A DNA stretch of 13,399 nucleotides from the NCBI GenBank assembly GCA_047615875.1, contig JBLHGU010000133.1, forward strand, positions 1-13,399. Direction: 5' to 3'. Origin of the DNA: JBLHGU01 sp047615875 (GTDB taxonomy: Bacteria > Pseudomonadota > Gammaproteobacteria > Arenicellales > CAJQKF01). Positions 13,153 through 13,399 of this stretch are shown here, one piece after another. Under the pieces are notes generated by a model, which made no database searches, was not told where the DNA came from, and worked only from the letters and a program-made list of their open reading frames with translations. The translations under genes and the position numbers were made by a program. Numbering within the stretch: position 1 is the stretch's first letter; every line of letters starts with the position of its first letter.

Positions 13153-13209
13153 AAATAATAGGACATATAACTCTCCCGATTAAACAGCGCTATCAATTCC
13201 CCAAAGACC

Positions 13210-13238
13210 GTAGGATGTGGTGAGGCACGAACCGCATC
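13210..13238 (+). repeat. REP element 5 (left half of a BIME)
   Basis: GTAG, then the stem GATGTGGT / ACCGCATC with loop GAGGCACGA. All 29 bases are identical to REP2, 4.5 kb away. It pairs with REP6 in inverted orientation across 52 bases, with the GTAG ends pointing outward, forming a bacterial interspersed mosaic element of 110 bp upstream of the Rieske/CoA operon. Confidence 0.92.
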
Positions 13239-13290
13239 AGTCGAGGTTTACGGAGACCAACAATTATCGTGTAGGTTAGTTTTCTCGATC

Positions 13291-13319
13291 GATGCGGTTC
13301 GTACCTCACCGCATCCTAC
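13291..13319 (-). repeat. REP element 6 (right half of a BIME)
   Basis: On the minus strand: GTAG, then the perfect stem GATGCGGT / ACCGCATC with loop GAGGTACGA. It is identical over 29 bases to REP4 beside the RAYT gene. The left flank TTTTCTCGATC is shared with the flanks of REPs 1, 2 and 4. The BIME thus contains one copy of each REP type. Nothing recognisable is seen from 13320 to the window end. Confidence 0.92.
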
Positions 13320-13399
13320 GTCTGTAAAAGTACTGCAATAAATCTTCAAGTAAGAGAATCTTCAGCCAGTCGGTTTCAGGTATTCGATGGATTACTAGT

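Noticed and set aside
1491..13319. Six similar 29-bp repeats as a possible CRISPR array
   Set aside because: The copies are dispersed in both orientations, have hairpin symmetry with GTAG at one end, and no regular spacers or cas genes are present. They are REP elements.

Overview
This window looks like an accessory, catabolic stretch of a proteobacterial chromosome, most likely a gammaproteobacterium. That placement is inferred from the RAYT/REP system, the gene families and the moderate GC; there is no rRNA or tRNA to fix it. No tRNA, rRNA, CRISPR array or intact IS element was seen.

Layout, left to right. 224-655 (-) is a small DUF2852-like membrane protein. It is divergent from a TetR-type regulator (845-1459, +) whose promoter carries a candidate operator. 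A lone REP element sits between the TetR gene and a convergent MATE-type efflux gene (1553 to about 2923, -), and the apparent 5' extension of the MATE frame runs through a decayed dispersed repeat. 3304-5290 (+) is a two-gene set: a VanA-type Rieske oxygenase and an SMP-30/gluconolactonase-family lactonase. Its 3' end abuts a broken fragment of an Hsp31/HchA-type DJ-1 family gene. 5620-7606 holds a divergent pair, an NAD(P)H:quinone oxidoreductase-like MDR enzyme (-) and a LysR regulator (+), with a perfect 10+10 bp palindrome between them. 7664-8449 (-) is a 2-keto-4-pentenoate hydratase-like enzyme.

8549-9411 is the most distinctive part. An IS200-like REP-associated tyrosine transposase (RAYT) gene is bracketed by two inverted 29-bp REP elements. 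Next to it lies what looks like an internally deleted second RAYT unit with its own REP. Six REP copies of one family occur in the window (1491, 8672, 8787, 9383, 13210, 13291). They fall into two main sequence types plus variants, and one inverted pair forms a BIME at the right end.

9434-13093 (-) is a tightly coupled four-gene operon: Rieske oxygenase alpha subunit, class II aldolase/adducin-like protein, atypical crotonase, class III CoA-transferase. Each junction overlaps by a few bases (TAATG, GTGA, ATGA). The set suggests oxygenation of a substrate, perhaps a quaternary amine or carnitine-like compound, then CoA activation and processing of the product. The substrate is not readable from sequence. 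No oxygenase reductase gene is present, so electrons must come from a partner encoded elsewhere.
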